A stretch of DNA of 19,044 bases, from the NCBI GenBank assembly GCA_018695085.1, contig JABHOU010000272.1:1-19044 (forward strand), given 5' to 3'. The notes beneath the pieces are model-generated. The model worked only from the letters and a program-made list of their open reading frames with translations, did not search any database and was not told where the DNA came from. The stretch comes from Opitutia bacterium (GTDB taxonomy: Bacteria; Verrucomicrobiota; Verrucomicrobiia; Opitutales; Seribacteraceae). Every line of letters starts with the position of its first letter. Position 1 is the stretch's first letter. The position numbers and the translations under genes were made by a program. Below are positions 15,474-19,044 of this stretch, piece by piece.

Positions 15474-16835
15474 ATGAGGCGATTTTTCACATTCCTCTCA
15501 GCCTGTATTCTTAGTCATCAATTTCATGGGGATCCGGTAAGTTTCAGCAAAGACTTGGCCCCCATACTACTCACTAAATGCCAGTCATGCCATGGGCCCA
15601 AGAAGGCCAAAGGGAAATACAGAGTAGACACTTTTTTGCGGGCCATGGACAAGGGGGCGAGTGACCAACCCGGATTCACTCCGAGAAACCTTGATGAAAG
15701 CGAGGTTTATTACCGTTTGACCACAGATGACAAAGATGAGCGAATGCCATCGGAGGGGGACCCGCTTTCCAGTAAGCAAATTGCCTTGTTCAAGCGTTGG
15801 ATTGAGGAAGGTTCGACTTTCGATGGTGAACAAGGTGCCTCTCTTGCATCCATAATCCCTCCCCCTGTCCATCCAAGATCGCCCGAGAAATATTCCTTAA
15901 GAATCCCCATTCAGGCTTTGGCCTATGGTGCGGATGGCAATGAGCTTTTTGTGGGAGGTTATCACGAGATCACCGTCTGGAACCCCAAGGACGGAAAACT
16001 GCTTCGCCGCATTGGCAATATCGGACAGCGATCCTATGCGATTGATTTGTCTCCCAATGGTCGTTTGTTAGCCGTTGCCTGTGGCGCGCCAGGGCTTTAC
16101 GGGGAGGTTCGGCTTCTGGATGCATCCAATGGTAAACTCATCGATGTTCTTGCACGCACTCCGGACGTTGCCTTGGATGCCCGTTTCGCACCCGATGGAA
16201 CCAAGTTGGCCACGGCATCGACAGATGGACGGATTCGTGTTTTTGAACAGCGCGAACAAGAATGGGGAATCCTTAAAACTTTTGTAAACCATTCTGACTG
16301 GGTTAATGCAGTGACCTGGAGTTCGGACGGCAAAAGACTTGCGTCAGCTAGTCGTGACAAGACGGCCAAAGTCTTTGATCTCGAAAGTGGCAAGAGAGTA
16401 GTTACTTTCTCCGGACATTCGGGGTCGGTAAACGGAGTTGCCTTTCATCCGGATGGGAAACAAGTCTACTCAACAAGTGATGACAAACTTCTGGCGCTTT
16501 GGAAGATAGAGGATGGAAAAAAAAGCAGGGACGTGCATCGATTTGGCGCGGGGGTTCATAAGATTCTTTCCAGCGGAGAGTCACTATTCATTAGCTCCAA
16601 CGACAAGATTGCATACGAATACTCACTTCAGGAAGGAAGGCAGCGAAACCAATTTACCGGTCATGGGGATTGGGCCCTGTCGATTACCTTTGATTCTTTG
16701 AATAAACTTGTGGCTTCCTCTGGTTTCGATGGAAGAATTCACATCTGGAACCATGCCGACGCCAAGGCCATTCATTCCTTTTTTGCACTCCCGGGATACG
16801 AGTTGGTGGAGCCCACAGAGATATCTCTGGAATAA
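15474..16835 (+). CDS. Planctomycete-type cytochrome c domain fused to a WD40 propeller
   Basis: This 453-residue protein has a weak signal peptide (about 1-19). A planctomycete cytochrome c (PSCyt1) domain follows, with FSKDLAPILLTKCQSCHG giving a canonical C36-x2-C39-H40 heme c site. DDKDERMPSEGDPLSSKQIA shortly after is the usual second half of that domain, supplying the candidate methionine ligand in RMP. From about 130 on there are seven or so WD40-type repeats, for example VNAVTWSSDGKRLASASRDK, VNGVAFHPDGKQVYSTSDDK and ALSITFDSLNKLVASSGFDG. It would be a periplasmic heme protein with a protein-docking surface. It is the last gene of the operon; a 121-base gap follows. Confidence 0.9.
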   Translation: MRRFFTFLSACILSHQFHGDPVSFSKDLAPILLTKCQSCHGPKKAKGKYRVDTFLRAMDKGASDQPGFTPRNLDESEVYYRLTTDDKDERMPSEGDPLSSKQIALFKRWIEEGSTFDGEQGASLASIIPPPVHPRSPEKYSLRIPIQALAYGADGNELFVGGYHEITVWNPKDGKLLRRIGNIGQRSYAIDLSPNGRLLAVACGAPGLYGEVRLLDASNGKLIDVLARTPDVALDARFAPDGTKLATASTDGRIRVFEQREQEWGILKTFVNHSDWVNAVTWSSDGKRLASASRDKTAKVFDLESGKRVVTFSGHSGSVNGVAFHPDGKQVYSTSDDKLLALWKIEDGKKSRDVHRFGAGVHKILSSGESLFISSNDKIAYEYSLQEGRQRNQFTGHGDWALSITFDSLNKLVASSGFDGRIHIWNHADAKAIHSFFALPGYELVEPTEISLE

Positions 16836-16956
16836 AATTGAGGAAGGAACTAAAACTACCGGAAAAACACACCTAACATCTGATTTCGGGGCACCGGGAC
16901 AGCCCAACAAAGGAAATGGGCCGGTCCAGGTTGCATAAACAAATATCATCTGAAAA

Positions 16957-18075
16957 ATGAACAAACACAACCTGCTTACTATTCTGATCTTCTCGCTGCT
17001 CTCGGAAACCTCGACCGGACCGAACCTTTTTGCCGAGCCCGCCAAGTTGAAGATTTTCATCCTTGCCGGCCAGTCCAATATGGACGGACAGGCACATGTC
17101 CGGACGATTGACTTTCTGGGAGAGGATTTGGTCCCGACCCGGGCGAACTTGTTGAAAACCTTCAAGCCGGACGGAAAAGAACTGATGACCCGCGAAGACG
17201 TATGGGTATCCAATGCAGGCGTGCACGACAAACTGCAACCCGGTTTCGGTGGTCGCAGGAACTATGACAAGCTTGGAAACAACATCGGGCCGGAATATGC
17301 CTTCGGACATTACGTTGGCGAGGCCTTTGAGGAACAGGTTCTCTTAATCAAATATGCACCCGGAGGACAGAGCCTTTACGTGAACTTCCGTCCGCCGAGC
17401 GCCGGTAAAACGGGAGTCGAGAAACTGGATGAAAAGATTTTGACAAAGGAAGTGGCCGACAAATGGAATGAGGGCCGGGTCGAACCGGTGGTCGGCCTGC
17501 AATACCGCAACATGATCCGGTACGTCCGCAAGACACTTGAGAACCTAAAGGAGCATTACCCGAACTATGACGAGCAGGCAGGATACGAAATCGCCGGATT
17601 CGTATGGTTCCAAGGATTTAACGACATGTTCGACGTCACCGGGCGCAAGCAGTACGGAGCCAACCTGGTCCACCTGATCAAGGACTTCAGATCCGAGTTC
17701 AAGGATCCGGACATGAAAGTCGTCGTCGGGGTCATGGGAGTGAACGGTCCACACAACGAGCATAATCCCAAGCAAAAGGACGTCCGCGAAGGTCAGCGCT
17801 TCATCAACGGCGTGCCCGAGTTCAAAGGGAATGCCAAGGCCATTGAAACCGCTCCCCTATTGGACACTCGGGTCGTGGCTCTCACTGCGGGTGGTTGGTT
17901 GCCCGAATACAATCGGGATTTCAAGAAGGATCCGGTAACCGAAGAAGAAAGGGCGATGTTGGCTCGGGCTATGTCAAACAAGGGTTTTCACTACAGTGGC
18001 GAAGGCCGATTCTTCATTCTGGTCGGCAAGGCCTTTGCCGAAACCATGCTTGAGCTATTGGCGGGCGGCGAATAA
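16957..18075 (+). CDS. Secreted SASA/SGNH-type carbohydrate esterase
   Basis: This 372-residue protein has an N-terminal signal (hydrophobic LLTILIFSLLSETS, with a likely cut near 26). The block-I motif ILAGQSNMDGQ places the catalytic Ser40 in GQSNM (38-42), as in sialate O-acetylesterase-like (SASA, former DUF303) and plant-type carbohydrate esterases. LLIKYAPGGQSLY carries the glycine of the oxyanion region, and FVWFQGFNDMFD (W217 to D223 inside it) is the block-III position, here GFND where GExD is common. His345 in KGFHYSGEGRFF is the candidate catalytic histidine. It probably removes acetyl or other acyl groups from a polysaccharide. The gene is clearly richer in G+C than the operon before it and is followed by tandem hairpins. 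Confidence 0.87.
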   Translation: MNKHNLLTILIFSLLSETSTGPNLFAEPAKLKIFILAGQSNMDGQAHVRTIDFLGEDLVPTRANLLKTFKPDGKELMTREDVWVSNAGVHDKLQPGFGGRRNYDKLGNNIGPEYAFGHYVGEAFEEQVLLIKYAPGGQSLYVNFRPPSAGKTGVEKLDEKILTKEVADKWNEGRVEPVVGLQYRNMIRYVRKTLENLKEHYPNYDEQAGYEIAGFVWFQGFNDMFDVTGRKQYGANLVHLIKDFRSEFKDPDMKVVVGVMGVNGPHNEHNPKQKDVREGQRFINGVPEFKGNAKAIETAPLLDTRVVALTAGGWLPEYNRDFKKDPVTEEERAMLARAMSNKGFHYSGEGRFFILVGKAFAETMLELLAGGE

Positions 18076-18076
18076 G

Positions 18077-18113
18077 TCGGAGCGAATGCTCCGAACAACC
18101 CGAAAGCGGGTTG
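18077..18113 (+). terminator. Two tandem hairpins directly after the esterase stop codon
   Basis: TCGGAGC (18077-18083) pairs with GCTCCGA (18088-18094) around GAAT. Two bases on, CAACCCG (18096-18102) pairs with CGGGTTG (18107-18113) around AAAG. Both are perfect 7-bp stems with four-base loops, starting one base after the TAA. There is no T-tract, so they may terminate poorly and instead protect the mRNA 3' end or mark a processing point before the PhoD-like gene. Confidence 0.5.
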
Positions 18114-18148
18114 CCAAAAGAGTTCAATGTGGAAATAATTCCGAGTCC

Positions 18149-19044
18149 ATGAGAAAAAGAAAAACCATGCCTTTCCTCCAAACGTCCCTCTCCCTTTTCG
18201 TGGTAGTAGCCATGTCGAGTGGCCCCGAACTTTTCGCCCAAGCCTCCAACCTGAGAGTCAACAACGAGAAGCCCGAGAAAGGTGGACAGTCCAAGCGTAT
18301 CCACCCGCACGGTCTCAAGCTTATCCTCGAGGGAAAAAAGAAGGAGGCCATTGCCTATTTGAACAAGTACAAGGAGGACAAGGTCAACCCCGAGCAAACT
18401 CAAATGCTCATTGACCTGGCCCTCGGCAAGCCAAACGCATGGAAGTTCGATGCCAAGACATGGCCCTGGAAACGTACCCTGCCCAACACTGCCCTGAAAA
18501 AGGACGCTCCGTCGGACAAGTTCACCATCGCCTTCGGCGGAGGAGCCGGCTATGTCCCTCCGCACGAGCGGATGTGGGACACCATCGGAGCGATCGACCC
18601 GCGGGCTCTACTCCTCCTTGGCGACAACGTCTACATCGACGACCCAAAGACTCCGGAGATGCAGCTCTTCCATTACTACCGGCGCCAGAGCCAACCCGAA
18701 TGGTCAAAACTGGCCAAGAAGGTTCCCATTTACGCCATTTGGGACGACCACGATTTTACCACCAACGACGGTTGGGGCGGTCCCGCCATCGAGGAGCCGA
18801 GTTGGAAGCGAGAGGTGTGGAAAATCTTCAAGGAAAACTGGAACAACCCCTACTACGGGGGTGGAGAAAAACAACCTGGATGCTGGTTCGACTTTTGGAT
18901 TGGCAAGGTCCACTTCGTCCTGATCGACGGGCGCTACTACCGCGAGTCGCCCAATGGGAAAAACCCTTCCATGCTCGGGTCCGCTCAGATGAAGTGGCTC
19001 AAGAAGACCCTCAAAGAGCCCGCAACCTTCACCGTATTCTGCAC
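18149..19044 (+). CDS. PhoD-like alkaline phosphatase/phosphodiesterase, 3' end cut by the window
   Basis: An open frame runs without a stop from the ATG at 18149 through the window edge, giving 298 complete codons; the remainder lies beyond. The N-terminus is basic (MRKRKTM) and hydrophobic (LSLFVVVAMSSGPELFA), a signal peptide cut near 33-35. An ATG at 18167 is an alternative start. After an unassigned helical stretch of about 90 residues comes the PhoD-type metallophosphatase core: FTIAFGGGAGY, LLLLGDNVYIDD (D159, N160, Y162), AIWDDHDFTTND (D199, D200, H201, D202) and VHFVLIDGRYYR. These are the metal-binding blocks of the PhoD family, whose members release phosphate from mono- and diesters outside the cytoplasm using calcium and iron. 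The C-terminal metal histidines lie outside the window. It follows the esterase by 73 bases, past the tandem hairpins. Confidence 0.87.
   Translation, partial: MRKRKTMPFLQTSLSLFVVVAMSSGPELFAQASNLRVNNEKPEKGGQSKRIHPHGLKLILEGKKKEAIAYLNKYKEDKVNPEQTQMLIDLALGKPNAWKFDAKTWPWKRTLPNTALKKDAPSDKFTIAFGGGAGYVPPHERMWDTIGAIDPRALLLLGDNVYIDDPKTPEMQLFHYYRRQSQPEWSKLAKKVPIYAIWDDHDFTTNDGWGGPAIEEPSWKREVWKIFKENWNNPYYGGGEKQPGCWFDFWIGKVHFVLIDGRYYRESPNGKNPSMLGSAQMKWLKKTLKEPATFTVFC

Noticed and set aside
15462..15484. GAATCC near the start of the cytochrome c-WD40 gene as a third ECF promoter
   Set aside because: No CGAATA-like block lies about 16 bases downstream, and the site is inside a tight operon.

Overview
The window looks like chromosomal DNA from a Gram-negative bacterium of the PVC superphylum, most likely a marine or sediment Verrucomicrobiota, with Planctomycetota or Lentisphaerota as alternatives. 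The reasons are a Tat-exported DUF1501 protein, a DUF1549/DUF1553 protein, a 'planctomycete cytochrome c' fused to WD40 repeats, a formylglycine sulfatase and a SASA-type esterase. Every gene I can support lies on the + strand. Almost every product has an export signal, so this is a segment devoted to the periplasm and cell surface. Most starts lack a convincing Shine-Dalgarno sequence. No tRNA, rRNA, CRISPR array, insertion sequence or attachment site was recognised.

Region 1 (1-2770) holds a secreted arylsulfatase and a secreted calcineurin-like metallophosphoesterase with a possible weak terminator. Region 2 (about 2830-7680) is the most interesting part. It contains three fasciclin (FAS1) proteins with one, one and three FAS1 domains, followed by an ECF sigma factor and, overlapping it by 4 bases, a membrane anti-sigma factor of the RskA type. 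The two single-domain FAS1 genes each have the same two-block element upstream, GAATCC-N16-CGAATA, which I read as the promoter of the adjacent ECF factor. The logic matches the mycobacterial SigK/RskA system, whose main targets are the FAS1 proteins MPT70 and MPT83. Here sigma, anti-sigma and targets sit together in a very distant phylum. The second and third FAS1 proteins also share a C-terminal domain that I cannot name. A strong intrinsic terminator separates the second and third FAS1 genes.

Region 3 (7681-8643) is a lone secreted alpha/beta hydrolase, followed by a 300-base gap. Region 4 (8944-16835) is a tightly packed five-gene operon: DUF1501, a TolB-like propeller, a PPC-like beta-sandwich protein, a DUF1549/DUF1553 protein with heme-type CxnCH motifs, and cytochrome c-WD40. 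Gaps run from -14 to +17 bases. Region 5 (16957 to the end) is a SASA/SGNH-type esterase, two tandem hairpins, and the first 298 codons of a PhoD-like phosphatase cut by the window edge. Base composition is uneven: the sulfatase, esterase and PhoD-like genes are visibly richer in G+C than the FAS1 locus and the DUF operon.
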